Shown piece by piece: positions 40,616 to 49,905 of a stretch of DNA of 64,000 nt. The DNA is from an uncultured Blautia sp. (GTDB lineage Bacteria > Bacillota > Clostridia > Lachnospirales > Lachnospiraceae), in assembly GCA_900551075.1 (NCBI GenBank), contig URVB01000011.1, positions 1-64,000 of the forward strand, read 5' to 3'. The notes under the pieces are model-generated. The model made no database searches. It had not been told where the DNA came from and was given only the letters and a program-made list of their open reading frames with translations. Each line of letters starts with the position of its first letter. Position 1 is the first letter of the stretch. Both the position numbers and the translations under genes were made by a program.

Positions 40616-41536
40616 GTGAATGTGAGTCTGATCATACCTACTTATAATAAAAAGACCCGCCTGGCAATTATGCTGCAGTCGATTCGCAGGTTGAAATATG
40701 ATAAGGACCTGGAAATAATTATAGTAAATGATGGCTCAAATGATGGTACGCAAAAGCTTGTGGAGGATTTTTGCCAGAATGTAAAATTAGGAGATGGAAT
40801 GCATATAAAGTTGATTAGCACATCTAATCAGGGCAGATCGAAGGCAAGAAATGTAGGAATAAAAGTGGCTGGTGGAGAATTGCTCATATTTACGGATGAT
40901 GATCTTATCTTGAGCGACACTTTTGTTATAAATCATGTAAAAGAACATTTGGCATTGGACACTGCAGTTGTACATGGTCAAATATTAAGCCTTCCACAAC
41001 TCAAATTTTTGGAGAATCCTGCCACAGGCCAGCAGTATGACGGAACATTGGCAAGTGAAAGAATGAGGCAATATTGTATTACACCGGATATGTTTGGTGA
41101 AGGGAGTATTCATCATTATCTTCAACATAATTCCAGAATCGGTAAATTTGAGAAGGATATAAGAGCGCTGTTTGAGCATACATCTGTTCATGATTCTTAT
41201 ATCCGTTGGATCGGGTTTACGGGGGGAAATGTATCCATAAGGAAGAAAAATATACCCATGGGTAATCTGTTCGATCCCGCGATGGGGAAAATTTGGGGAT
41301 GTGAGGATTTGGAAGCTGGGTACCGTTTATTTCTAAATGGTATGAAATTTCTGTATGCACCTGCAGCCTGTAATTACCATATGAATCATTTCAGGGAGAC
41401 ATCTGTCAGTGAACATCGAGCTTCATTTAAATATTTTTATGACAAGCATAGAAACAAGGCAATAAAACAACTGGAAAAATATTTTGACAAAGATATTTCC
41501 ACTTTGCTGGAATGGAAAAAGAGTTTAAATGAATGA
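40616..41536 (+). CDS. Family 2 glycosyltransferase
   Basis: 306 residues, GT-A fold: SLIIPTYNKKTRLAIMLQSI at the start, VNDGSNDGT nucleotide-binding segment, TDDDLIL as the DxD metal site near residue 100, and the acceptor-side WGCEDLEAGYRLFLNG. GTG start with GAGGTG overlapping the carrier-protein stop. Soluble; no membrane segment. Immediately after the carrier protein, it may glycosylate a carrier-bound aromatic amine, as MitB is reported to do with AHBA-MmcB using UDP-GlcNAc. Its C-terminal codons overlap the hydrolase start by eight bases. Donor sugar cannot be read from sequence. Confidence 0.88.
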   Translation: MNVSLIIPTYNKKTRLAIMLQSIRRLKYDKDLEIIIVNDGSNDGTQKLVEDFCQNVKLGDGMHIKLISTSNQGRSKARNVGIKVAGGELLIFTDDDLILSDTFVINHVKEHLALDTAVVHGQILSLPQLKFLENPATGQQYDGTLASERMRQYCITPDMFGEGSIHHYLQHNSRIGKFEKDIRALFEHTSVHDSYIRWIGFTGGNVSIRKKNIPMGNLFDPAMGKIWGCEDLEAGYRLFLNGMKFLYAPAACNYHMNHFRETSVSEHRASFKYFYDKHRNKAIKQLEKYFDKDISTLLEWKKSLNE

Positions 41537-42344
41537 AAATATAATCATACAAAAGACAAGCGTTGAAGAAATACCTATCTTGTTTGTAAGACAAGATAAT
41601 GCCGAAAGGAAAGAGGCTATTTTTGTACTTCATAAATTGTTATGTGATAAGACCAGCGAATTGCCTTTGGCCTATGAATTGGCAAAAGAGGGCTATTTCG
41701 TAATTATTATGGATATCATGGGACATGGAGAAAGGAATACGCTTAAAGAGCATAAGTACGATTTTCAAAATATGTTTTATGATGTGCGAAAGACAGTTGA
41801 AGATATAGGGAAAGTACTTCAGTATATACGGGATTCTGGTGAGAAGAAAATTTCTTTAAACCATACAGGCGTAGTTGGTACATCTTTTGGTGCTTCAATT
41901 GCATTAATCGCAGGATATATGCTGAAGGAAATAAGTTATGTAGCCTGCCTTATTGGTACATGTAATTTAAGGTACATCATAGAAAATAGAACTTTATGTG
42001 TATTCCGTCCGTTTTCACTTTCAAAAAATGTAATTGATTATGATAAAGTCATTGATGAAATGGAAGAATTGGACTGCTTAAAAAATTACAATTCCGATAA
42101 TCTAAAGCCGATGCTATTTCTGGACGGGAAGATAGATATGACAATTCCATATAAGGAAAAAACTGAGTTTTACAGGGAACTTGAATCTATATTTTTGAAA
42201 GCTGGCAGAAAGGAGGATATCACATATCAATTTTATTCCAATACGGGACATAAATTAAATGATGATATGATACATACCTTATTAGTATGGCTTAGGCATT
42301 TAAAACGGAATGTATCGGCAGAAAGGAAGTTTGAGAAGGATTGA
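41529..42344 (+). CDS. Alpha/beta hydrolase
   Basis: 271 residues. Nucleophile elbow VGTSFGAS with the catalytic Ser, oxyanion-side HKLLCDKTS, an MDIMGHGERN strand-turn typical of the dienelactone hydrolase/esterase group, a likely acid in LFLDGKIDM and the final His in SNTGHKLND. Soluble. Overlaps both neighbours by a few bases, so it belongs to the pathway; it could release a product from the carrier protein, remove an acyl protecting group, or cleave an ester. It is not a canonical type II thioesterase. Confidence 0.8.
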   Translation: MNENIIIQKTSVEEIPILFVRQDNAERKEAIFVLHKLLCDKTSELPLAYELAKEGYFVIIMDIMGHGERNTLKEHKYDFQNMFYDVRKTVEDIGKVLQYIRDSGEKKISLNHTGVVGTSFGASIALIAGYMLKEISYVACLIGTCNLRYIIENRTLCVFRPFSLSKNVIDYDKVIDEMEELDCLKNYNSDNLKPMLFLDGKIDMTIPYKEKTEFYRELESIFLKAGRKEDITYQFYSNTGHKLNDDMIHTLLVWLRHLKRNVSAERKFEKD

Positions 42345-43330
42345 ATGAATCAACAAAGCTATTGACATTAATAAATGGATATAAAATATCAAATGCTTTC
42401 TTCTTGGCGGTTGAACATGGTTTGTTTGATTTTATAGATGGAAAAACGGATCTATATGAAATTGCCGACCTCACAGAAACAGATGCAAGAGCACTGGAAA
42501 TTATGTTGAGATTATTCGCTACCCTAGACCTGATTGAAGAGAAGCAGCCATACCGTTATAGTTTGAAAGAAGAGTATAAGAAGTTCCTGAAAAGTGATTC
42601 TATAAACAGTTATGTACCGTTGATCAAGTTGGAAAATTATTTATCTGAATTCCATACAAGTAAAAAAGCAATGGAACATTCCTTAGTTACAGGTACCGGG
42701 GAAGACTTATTTAATGAAAACAGCAAAGAAAATAAAGTTGGCATCTATGGACAGGCCATGGACAATGGAGGAAGGTTTTCCTCTATGTGTATAGCGAGAG
42801 AGTTCCTTGGCTTAAAAGGCGGAAGGATATTGGATGTCGGGGGCGGTGTGGGAACCAACGTTATTCAGTTATGTAAGATGAATAAAACAGTTGATGTAGT
42901 CATCCTAGAGAAAAAAGAGATGGAGGATGCGTGTGTAAGTAATATCCATAAAAATAATCTGAATAACCGCATTCAGTTTAGAGAAGCTGATTTGAGAACT
43001 GTTACTATAGAAGGCCAGTATAAGGGAATTATTGTATCAAATATTCTGCACCTGTTTAATGAAACTACCAATAAGCAATTATTAATGAAATTGGCATCCT
43101 GTTTGGAGAAGGATGGAATAATCGTATTTCATGACTTTTTTGTTGGGGGTGGTTTTTCACAGAAATTCATAGCTTCGATTTACTCGTTAGATTGGCTGAT
43201 GCATGGTTCATATTTCTGCCTTCGTCCAGATGAATTGAAGTTATTGGTAGAATCATACGGATTGAAAGTTGTAAAAAACAGGTATTATGAGAACATTCCA
43301 ACTTCAATCATTGTAGCAAAAAAACCGTAG
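42341..43330 (+). CDS. SAM-dependent O-methyltransferase (plant-type/ hydroxyneurosporene-type fold)
   Basis: 329 residues: N-terminal winged-helix dimerisation domain (AFFLAVEHGLFDFIDGK, EIADLTETDARALEIMLRLF) and a C-terminal Rossmann domain with intact SAM motif I RILDVGGGVGTNVIQL, acidic VVILEKKE and the FHDFF segment. TTG start overlapping the hydrolase stop; GAAAGGAAG lies about 11 bases before it and no ATG fits. Family members methylate phenol or hydroxyl groups of aromatic polyketides and of mitomycin (MmcR-type). The acceptor is unknown. Confidence 0.85.
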   Translation: MNESTKLLTLINGYKISNAFFLAVEHGLFDFIDGKTDLYEIADLTETDARALEIMLRLFATLDLIEEKQPYRYSLKEEYKKFLKSDSINSYVPLIKLENYLSEFHTSKKAMEHSLVTGTGEDLFNENSKENKVGIYGQAMDNGGRFSSMCIAREFLGLKGGRILDVGGGVGTNVIQLCKMNKTVDVVILEKKEMEDACVSNIHKNNLNNRIQFREADLRTVTIEGQYKGIIVSNILHLFNETTNKQLLMKLASCLEKDGIIVFHDFFVGGGFSQKFIASIYSLDWLMHGSYFCLRPDELKLLVESYGLKVVKNRYYENIPTSIIVAKKP

Positions 43331-43355
43331 CATAATAGATAATGGATGGAACAAT

Positions 43356-44906
43356 ATGAAAATGTTTATTATGGGATTGGATGGGGCTTCTTATCCACTA
43401 ATATGTAAGTTTGTGAATGAAAATAAACTCCCCAATTTTAAAAAGCTATTAAAGGATAATAAGTTAAAAAAACTTATTTCCACTATTCCTCCGCATACGG
43501 CACCAGGATGGGTATCAGCATTTACCGGGGTACAGCCGGGGAAACATGGAATATATCAGTTTTGGGATACACAGGCGGAAAGTTATTTAGGAAAGTTTAT
43601 GGGGAGTAATGACTATGGTGTTGTTCCAGTATGGGAAATACTAAACCGCTTTGGCGTAAAGACCGGCCTTATTAACATACCGATGACTCATCCCCCGGAG
43701 AAGATTAATGGTTTTATGATGACCTGGCCTTTGTCTAATACATTGCGGTATTCATATCCGGACCATTTATTACTGGATATAGCAGAGCATAACGGTCACT
43801 ATGCATCGGATTTGAATCTTATGTATACGGGGGATGATAGTTATATTGAAAAATCGTTGGAAGTAACTAGGAAAAGGTTGCAGGCTGCAAAATATCTGAT
43901 AAAGGAAAAAGAGTGGGAGCTGCTCGTCTGCGTTTTTACTGAAATTGACCGGATTTCACATTATTATTGGCACGACATGGAGCAGAGTCCTTCCAAATCA
44001 GAGGATGCCAAATCATTGTTAAGGAGCCATGCGATTGAAAAAATATATAGAGAGACAGATAAAGCGCTTGGAGAGATTCTCGAAATACTTACGGAAGACA
44101 CATTGTTTTTGGTTATGTCTGATCACGGGTTTAGAAGAGGCGAATTCGATTTTTATATTCAGTCATTTCTGATGGAACATTCTATGTTGTATTTAAAACC
44201 GGCCGGACTTATTGCGGAGGAGGAAAGGCGATGCCTGAAAAACTCATGGTTTGCATGTATGGATAAAGGACAAGAATATTATGTGGACTGGTCGAAGACT
44301 ATTGCATATATGGCATGTCCGGGATCTTACGGGGTAAATATCAACCTTCAGGGTCGTCAAAAGAAAGGGATTGTTAAAGCAGAAGAATACGAACGGGTAA
44401 GAAGTCAGGTTATTGCATGCATCAGTTCCGCAACGTTACCCGGAACGAATATTCCCATGTTTGAACAGGTGGTCAGAAGAGAAGAGATTTATCACGGAGG
44501 AAGGATTAAAGATGCACCCGATATTCTTATGATTCCCAGTAGCTACGGTATTATGGTGCACCATAAGATCGTGCCGGGAACTCTGTACGGAAGACCGGAA
44601 CAGAACGGACTTCATGACAGAGCAGGGATTTTGGGATTATATGGAAAATCTATAAATTATAAAATAATGAAAGAAGATATATACCTGGAAGATATTGCCC
44701 CAACTATATTAAATTATTTTGGTCTTGCCAAAGGTGATTATATGGATGGAGCATCAATATGTAATTTTAACCGGGGTGCACTTATTCCTTGGGAATATCC
44801 TTTAGAGGGATTAGAACGTTATAGCCAGGAAGACAGTATTTCCGGGTATACGGAACAAGAGAAACTGGAAGCAGAAGAAAAGCTTAAGGCTTTAGGTTAT
44901 TTATAA
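43356..44906 (+). CDS. Alkaline-phosphatase-superfamily enzyme (type I phosphodiesterase-like), catalytic residues intact
   Basis: 516 residues. Metal and nucleophile positions are all present: Asp9 in MGLDGAS, nucleophile Thr48 in PPHTAPGW, Asp198/His202 in TEIDRISHYYW, Asp256/His257 in SDHGF and His420 in NGLHDRAG. Cytoplasmic, no signal peptide. The superfamily hydrolyses or transfers phosphate, phosphodiester and sulfate groups, so the substrate cannot be set from motifs. It is the first of three paralogues in the operon, of which the second is dead and the third has Ser as nucleophile. Nearby CysDN raises the possibility of sulfuryl rather than phosphoryl chemistry. Confidence 0.82.
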   Translation: MKMFIMGLDGASYPLICKFVNENKLPNFKKLLKDNKLKKLISTIPPHTAPGWVSAFTGVQPGKHGIYQFWDTQAESYLGKFMGSNDYGVVPVWEILNRFGVKTGLINIPMTHPPEKINGFMMTWPLSNTLRYSYPDHLLLDIAEHNGHYASDLNLMYTGDDSYIEKSLEVTRKRLQAAKYLIKEKEWELLVCVFTEIDRISHYYWHDMEQSPSKSEDAKSLLRSHAIEKIYRETDKALGEILEILTEDTLFLVMSDHGFRRGEFDFYIQSFLMEHSMLYLKPAGLIAEEERRCLKNSWFACMDKGQEYYVDWSKTIAYMACPGSYGVNINLQGRQKKGIVKAEEYERVRSQVIACISSATLPGTNIPMFEQVVRREEIYHGGRIKDAPDILMIPSSYGIMVHHKIVPGTLYGRPEQNGLHDRAGILGLYGKSINYKIMKEDIYLEDIAPTILNYFGLAKGDYMDGASICNFNRGALIPWEYPLEGLERYSQEDSISGYTEQEKLEAEEKLKALGYL

Positions 44907-44916
44907 AAGGAGATTT

Positions 44917-45552
44917 ATGTTTAGCCCATATACAGGAAAGATATATTCAAATCAGGAAGTATTGGAGGCAGCCGGGAAGTATCACGGTCAAATTCAAGTA
45001 ATAAAACATGTAAATAAATATAAAAATGCTGCTAAGTCGATTGCTGAAGGAAAAATTATCGGTTGGTTCCAAGGCAGGTCCGAGGTTGGGCCAAGGTCAC
45101 TGGGGAATCGGAGCCTGTTGGCAGATCCGAGAAATCCACAAATGAAAGATATTATAAACTACAGAGTAAAATTTAGAGAGGCTTTTCGTCCATTTGCGCC
45201 ATCTGTACTGTATGAATATCAACAAGAATATTTTGATCTGGATATTCCATCTCCTTATATGCTGATGGTGGCAGATATCTGGCCTGAGAAACGGGAACAG
45301 ATTCCTTCTGTAACCCATATAGATGGAACCGGGAGATTGCAGACGGTCGTAAAGGGTATGAATCCTGTTTACTACGAACTCATTCATCATTTCTATAAAT
45401 TAACGGGTGTTCCGGTTTTATTAAATACTTCGTTTAATGTGAATGGAGAACCGATTGTGGAAACGCCAGATGACGCAATCAAATGTTTCCTGCATTCGGA
45501 TTTTGATGAACTTTATGTAGAAGACGTATTGGTAACAAAAATAAAGAATTAG
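44917..45552 (+). CDS. Carbamoyltransferase, C-terminal domain as a separate protein
   Basis: 211 residues matching the C-terminal domain of NodU/CmcH/TobZ-type O-carbamoyltransferases: GWFQGRSEVGPRSLGNRSLL with the invariant Arg and nucleotide contacts, FREAFRPFAPSVL, LQTV and the closing LLNTSFNVNGEPIVETPDD. In known enzymes this domain is fused after the Kae1-like N-terminal domain. Here it is an independent gene with a strong AAAAGGAGATTT site, encoded before its N-terminal partner. The pair should make carbamoyl-adenylate and transfer the carbamoyl group to a hydroxyl of the product, as in mitomycin and ansamycins. Confidence 0.88.
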   Translation: MFSPYTGKIYSNQEVLEAAGKYHGQIQVIKHVNKYKNAAKSIAEGKIIGWFQGRSEVGPRSLGNRSLLADPRNPQMKDIINYRVKFREAFRPFAPSVLYEYQQEYFDLDIPSPYMLMVADIWPEKREQIPSVTHIDGTGRLQTVVKGMNPVYYELIHHFYKLTGVPVLLNTSFNVNGEPIVETPDDAIKCFLHSDFDELYVEDVLVTKIKN

Positions 45553-45568
45553 CAGAAGAGGAAAATAT

Positions 45569-46570
45569 ATGTATATTCTTGGATTAGGCGGATCGAATCA
45601 TGATTTTTCAAGTTGTCTTATAAAAGATGGAGAGATACTGTCCATCATTGAAGAAGAAAGAATCACAAGAAAAAAGCATGGAATAGGTCTTGGTGTCAGC
45701 TTGGCGAAAGGATTATCTGTAAAGTATTGCTGTGAAGCAGCGGGAATAGAATTTGGTGATATTGATCTTGTGATAGGAAATGAAATTTTAAATAAAGTTA
45801 TGTACAGGAGAATGCAGCAAGAGGTGATACTAATTAATCACCATCTTGCACATGCTGCCAGTTGCTTTTATCCTTCACCGTTTCAGGATGCTGCAATATT
45901 AGTGGCGGATTCTGTAGGAAGCAAAAAATTAGATAGAGGAGAATGTCTGTACGAGTCTGTATCTTTTGCAGTAGGGAATGGGAATGAAATTCATATTAAA
46001 GAGAATATTTCGGGCAGAAATATGAAAGAGACGGATCTCATTGAGAATTCCCTTGGGATTTTTTATTCGGTTATAACGCAGATCATTGGCTTTGGAGAAC
46101 ACCAGGAAGGAAAGACAATGGGACTGGCGCCTTATGGAACAAATAAATATTATCATTTGATGAAACAGCACATCAGATGTATCGGAGATGGAAGAATAGA
46201 AATGAAAGAGGAAGACATAAGACAGTTGTTCACTTACAAAGATATCATAGATACTGCAAGCGAAAATAAAAAGGCGGAAATAAAAGCAGACTTTGCATAT
46301 GCGGCACAGCAGGTTTTGGAAGAATGTATGCTGTATTTATGTAGACATCTGAAGAAGCTGACAAACAAGAAAACATTGTGTCTGGCCGGTGGAATTGCCC
46401 TGAATAGTGTGGCTAATTATAGAATTTATAAAGAAAAGATATTTGAACAAATATTTATACAGCCAGCCTGCGGGGACAATGGGACATCGATCGGAAGTGC
46501 GCTTTATGGACATTACGCAGTTATGGGACAAAAGCGTAATGTTGGAAGGAGAGACAGAGGTGAATTATGA
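45569..46570 (+). CDS. Carbamoyltransferase, N-terminal Kae1-like domain as a separate protein
   Basis: 333 residues: opening YILGLGGSNHDFSSCLIKDG, metal-binding HHLAHAASCFYPSPF (the HxxxH motif), GKTMGLAPYG and the C-terminal CLAGGIALNSVANYRI with PACGDNGTSIGSAL. This is the carbamoyl phosphate-binding ASKHA-fold half. It ends where a fused enzyme would continue into the C-terminal domain, which is encoded 17 bases upstream instead. Gene order is therefore C-domain then N-domain. Stop overlaps the next gene (ATGA). Confidence 0.88.
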   Translation: MYILGLGGSNHDFSSCLIKDGEILSIIEEERITRKKHGIGLGVSLAKGLSVKYCCEAAGIEFGDIDLVIGNEILNKVMYRRMQQEVILINHHLAHAASCFYPSPFQDAAILVADSVGSKKLDRGECLYESVSFAVGNGNEIHIKENISGRNMKETDLIENSLGIFYSVITQIIGFGEHQEGKTMGLAPYGTNKYYHLMKQHIRCIGDGRIEMKEEDIRQLFTYKDIIDTASENKKAEIKADFAYAAQQVLEECMLYLCRHLKKLTNKKTLCLAGGIALNSVANYRIYKEKIFEQIFIQPACGDNGTSIGSALYGHYAVMGQKRNVGRRDRGEL

Positions 46571-47850
46571 AAAAATTGTTTGTCATATCTTTTGAAGGGT
46601 TGAATTATAAACTGTTAACAGAATTTATGGAGATGGGAAATTTACCTAATTTTAAAAGAGTATCTATTGAAGGCGGTCTTGAAGAGATAAATTGCAGCAG
46701 AATTCCATATGAAGCGTCCGGCTTGGTGAGTGCCCTCTCAGGTAAGGAGGATTCTGAACACGGAGTGTTTTCTTATTGGCGTACCCGAAACCGTGATTAC
46801 CGTCCGGAGGTATATCAGTCAGAGGATGTTAAGCATCATATGTTCTGGAACCAGAGATTCTGTAAGGGATATAGGGTTGGAATAGTCAACGTTTTTGGAA
46901 CTCATCCGGTTTATAAAGTAGACGGAGTACTGATAAGTTATGCTATGAATCGCACATTGAGGTATGCTTTTCCGCCGGATTTAATGAGAAGGCTTACAAA
47001 AAGCGGATTTGGTTATGTGCAGGATATGGGGGCATTTTATAAAAATGACGGAAAGGAATCTTTGCTCAAGCAAGTCATCAAGGTGGAAAAGATGAGGCAC
47101 GCAATATGTCAGGAACTCTACAAGGATGATTTGGATGTATATGTCATAAATTATACCTGCATTGACCGTGTCTGCCATTTCTTCATGGATGAGCTAAAAG
47201 ATGATGCAATGCCACTGGAGGAAAAAGCCGTCTATAGAATGTATCAGCTCAGCGATGAGATACTGGGAGACATACTTCAATATGTTGATGCACATGGCAG
47301 TGAACTCATTCTCTTTTCATCTGTAGGTTTTGGAGAACTGGAGAAATTTGTGGAGATTAATCCTTATTTGGAAAAAGAGGGATTCTTAAAAAGAGTGTCG
47401 GAGCGTGGCATTGATTTTGATCATACGCTGGCATTTGAGGCACCTCAGGGAGTTCATGGCATTAATATTAATACAGAAGATTTTTATGCCAGAGGAATTG
47501 TAAAAGCTGATAATTACAATATTGTTTTAAGTGAAGTTGCAGATGCTCTTAGACAGATGATAAATCCTTATAATAAAAAACCAATGTTCGCACAAGTAGC
47601 TAAAGGGAAAGAATTTTATCAGGGAAACAAGGAAGCTCCCGATTTGATACTGGAGCCTTATGACTGGAATTATCTTCCCTATGGAGATAATTACTGGGCT
47701 GATATCGTAGGGCGGCATAATCAAACTGGATGGCATAGGAATAAAAGTGTTTGGGGAAGGATGGGATACCATATGAATCAGGAAGCCTTTCAACAAGTGA
47801 GCTGTTTAAAAGATATTTACCGGGAAATAGAAAGAACAATTCTTATTTAA
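46567..47850 (+). CDS. Alkaline-phosphatase-superfamily pseudoenzyme
   Basis: 427 residues, clearly homologous to the two other superfamily members in the operon but with active-site losses. The N-terminal metal Asp is Glu10 (SFEGLN), the Thr/Ser nucleophile is Glu49 (IPYEASG), and the SDHG metal motif is SSVG at 251-254. Asp200/His204 (CIDRVCHFF) and C-terminal His residues remain. The frame is intact, the ribosome site is good (AGAGGTGAATT) and it is translationally coupled, so it appears maintained rather than decaying. It is probably a scaffold or substrate-binding partner of an active paralogue. Confidence 0.8.
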   Translation: MKKLFVISFEGLNYKLLTEFMEMGNLPNFKRVSIEGGLEEINCSRIPYEASGLVSALSGKEDSEHGVFSYWRTRNRDYRPEVYQSEDVKHHMFWNQRFCKGYRVGIVNVFGTHPVYKVDGVLISYAMNRTLRYAFPPDLMRRLTKSGFGYVQDMGAFYKNDGKESLLKQVIKVEKMRHAICQELYKDDLDVYVINYTCIDRVCHFFMDELKDDAMPLEEKAVYRMYQLSDEILGDILQYVDAHGSELILFSSVGFGELEKFVEINPYLEKEGFLKRVSERGIDFDHTLAFEAPQGVHGININTEDFYARGIVKADNYNIVLSEVADALRQMINPYNKKPMFAQVAKGKEFYQGNKEAPDLILEPYDWNYLPYGDNYWADIVGRHNQTGWHRNKSVWGRMGYHMNQEAFQQVSCLKDIYREIERTILI

Positions 47851-47872
47851 GTTTAATATGAAGGAGATATTT

Positions 47873-48622
47873 ATGAGTAATACAGAATCTCATAAAAGGG
47901 TGGCGTTTGTATCAGGCAGTACGGCCGGAATTGGGTTAGCTGTAGTAAAAGCGCTGTTGGAAGAAGGGTATACGGTAATCGGAAATTCAAGAAAGCGAAA
48001 AGAAGAATTAAATCATGAGTTTGGACAATTGCTCGACCAATCACCCAATTTACAGTACATTGAGGGAGATGTAACGAGAGAGGATGACACAGTTTCCATA
48101 TTTACGAAGATAAAGAAGTATTTTGGGCGTATTGATATTTTGGTTAATAACGTAGGAGCAACACAGAAGAAACCGCTGCTAAGAATATCCGGGAAGGAAT
48201 TTGAAGAGAGTCTCAGACAAAATTTAATGGGAGCATTTTATTGTACGAAACAAGCAATCGGTATCATGATGATACATAAATACGGGCGAATTATTAATAT
48301 TAGTTCTATGGCTGGCGTTCATGGACTTGCGTTTGAAGCCGGTTATTCTGCATCTAAAGCGGGACTAATCGGATTTACGAAGGCAGTTGCAAAAGAGTAT
48401 GGTAATAAGGGAATTACATGTAATACGATTGCTCCCGGGATTATTCATAAAACAGATAGCCATGAGAAAGAGGTTGTTCGGTCGGGTGCGCTTTCAGCAA
48501 TTATTGTAAAACGAACGGGACGAGCTGATGAAGTGGCACATTCTGTAATATATCTTGCGTCGGAGCGGGCCGGTTACATTACAGGCGAAACAATAGAAAT
48601 TAATGGTGGTTTATTTATATAA
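47873..48622 (+). CDS. Short-chain dehydrogenase/reductase (FabG-like)
   Basis: 249 residues from ATG 47873, preceded by GAAGGAGATATTT. Classical SDR: cofactor loop VSGSTAGIGLAVVKALL, NNVGA, catalytic Ser in INISSMAGVHG, Tyr and Lys in GYSASKAGL, and the C-terminal GETIEINGG. The loop after beta-2 (GNSRKRKEE) suggests NADPH. It probably oxidises or reduces a sugar or ring hydroxyl in the pathway; similarity to beta-ketoacyl reductase is general and does not imply fatty acid synthesis. Confidence 0.85.
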   Translation: MSNTESHKRVAFVSGSTAGIGLAVVKALLEEGYTVIGNSRKRKEELNHEFGQLLDQSPNLQYIEGDVTREDDTVSIFTKIKKYFGRIDILVNNVGATQKKPLLRISGKEFEESLRQNLMGAFYCTKQAIGIMMIHKYGRIINISSMAGVHGLAFEAGYSASKAGLIGFTKAVAKEYGNKGITCNTIAPGIIHKTDSHEKEVVRSGALSAIIVKRTGRADEVAHSVIYLASERAGYITGETIEINGGLFI

Positions 48623-48642
48623 TAAAAGAGAGGTAAATACTT

Positions 48643-49740
48643 ATGAACAAAGAAAAGAAAAAAGTATTGTTTACAAACTTGATGATTAAAGAGGACACTT
48701 GTGATTCTTTTTGTAAATACTGCTATCATCGTGACGAAACAAAATCAACAGATACATATGCTTATGACTGCAAATTGAAGATCAATATTGATAAAGCAGT
48801 AAAGTTTGCAACGACATATTTTAATAGCCCTATTATTAAGATATGTGGGGGTGAAATCTTTCTGATGTCTAATCTTGAGGAGTTTGTTGTGGAACTGTTA
48901 AAACATTTCTCCTATGTATTGATTCAGACGAACGGCCGACATCTGAATGATCAGAATTTAAAATGGATTATTGCGTTGAAAAGGGTGATGCTTCAGGTTT
49001 CGTTAGACGGGCATGATTTGGAGATGAATGCCTATCGCTTTGAAAAAGCGGAAATTATGGAGAATATTCTATATGCAATAGAAAAATTAAAAGCAAATGA
49101 TGTGTATATCGAGCTTACCTGCGTCTTAAATAATAAAAATACAAAGCGATTTGATGAATACGTGAAATATATGAGGGAACTACCGGGAGGCAGGGCGAGA
49201 AATACATTAAAAATCACACCAATTCTTATTATTGATAAAGAGAATTTGTTTAAACCTTGCAAGGAAGATCTGAAAGCAATTGATGGCATTATTAAGGATT
49301 ATGAGAAATATGCTGATGTTTTGCCTCCTAAAAAATATATGGAGATGCTGAATAAAGTAATGCATGGGGAGACAATTAAATACCAATGTTTTAATCCGAT
49401 TGTAAGTCTTAACATGGTGAATGATGGAAGAGTTAAAAGTTGCACGAATGTGTTGCCGGAAAATGTTCTGAATATCGGAAATATGTTTGAAGACGATCCG
49501 GAGGTAATTTTGAAAAGATATGGAGACACTAAATTTCAGAAATTATTACTCTATACAAAACAATGGGTGCCAATTTGTAAGAATTGTTTCAACTTCTGCA
49601 GTATTTATAATCTATATCTAAACGATACAATTTCATTGGATGAGCTCTGTAATAATAATTATATGTTTAATATACCAGAAGTCAGACAACGGCTACTGGA
49701 ATTGCACGATATGATTGATGAAGCCAAAATCAGAGTTTAA
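48643..49740 (+). CDS. Radical SAM enzyme with SPASM-like C-terminus
   Basis: 365 residues. The radical SAM cluster is CDSFCKYCYH (CX3CX2C) near residue 20-27, with GGE at KICGGEIFL. The C-terminal part has auxiliary cysteines in YQCFNP, KSCTNV and CKNCFNFC, compatible with one or two extra clusters as in SPASM/twitch enzymes. It is homologous through this whole region to the radical SAM part of the HAD fusion at 60132 (both share the LxxxISLD/QVSLD, YR and CVLxxKNT segments), so the two are paralogues. Reaction unknown. A 165-base gap follows before cysD. Confidence 0.85.
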   Translation: MNKEKKKVLFTNLMIKEDTCDSFCKYCYHRDETKSTDTYAYDCKLKINIDKAVKFATTYFNSPIIKICGGEIFLMSNLEEFVVELLKHFSYVLIQTNGRHLNDQNLKWIIALKRVMLQVSLDGHDLEMNAYRFEKAEIMENILYAIEKLKANDVYIELTCVLNNKNTKRFDEYVKYMRELPGGRARNTLKITPILIIDKENLFKPCKEDLKAIDGIIKDYEKYADVLPPKKYMEMLNKVMHGETIKYQCFNPIVSLNMVNDGRVKSCTNVLPENVLNIGNMFEDDPEVILKRYGDTKFQKLLLYTKQWVPICKNCFNFCSIYNLYLNDTISLDELCNNNYMFNIPEVRQRLLELHDMIDEAKIRV

Positions 49741-49905
49741 TCATCATTATTAAAAATTACATAGTACTATCTCGGGATTCGGAATGCCATTAGTCGAACA
49801 TATAAAAGTGCTAATAAATCGGTAACTTTTATCAGAAAAAAACTGCTTATAAACAATAGATGAAAAATTTCCAGAGATTATATATACAGTAAGGGGGAGA
49901 AAAAT

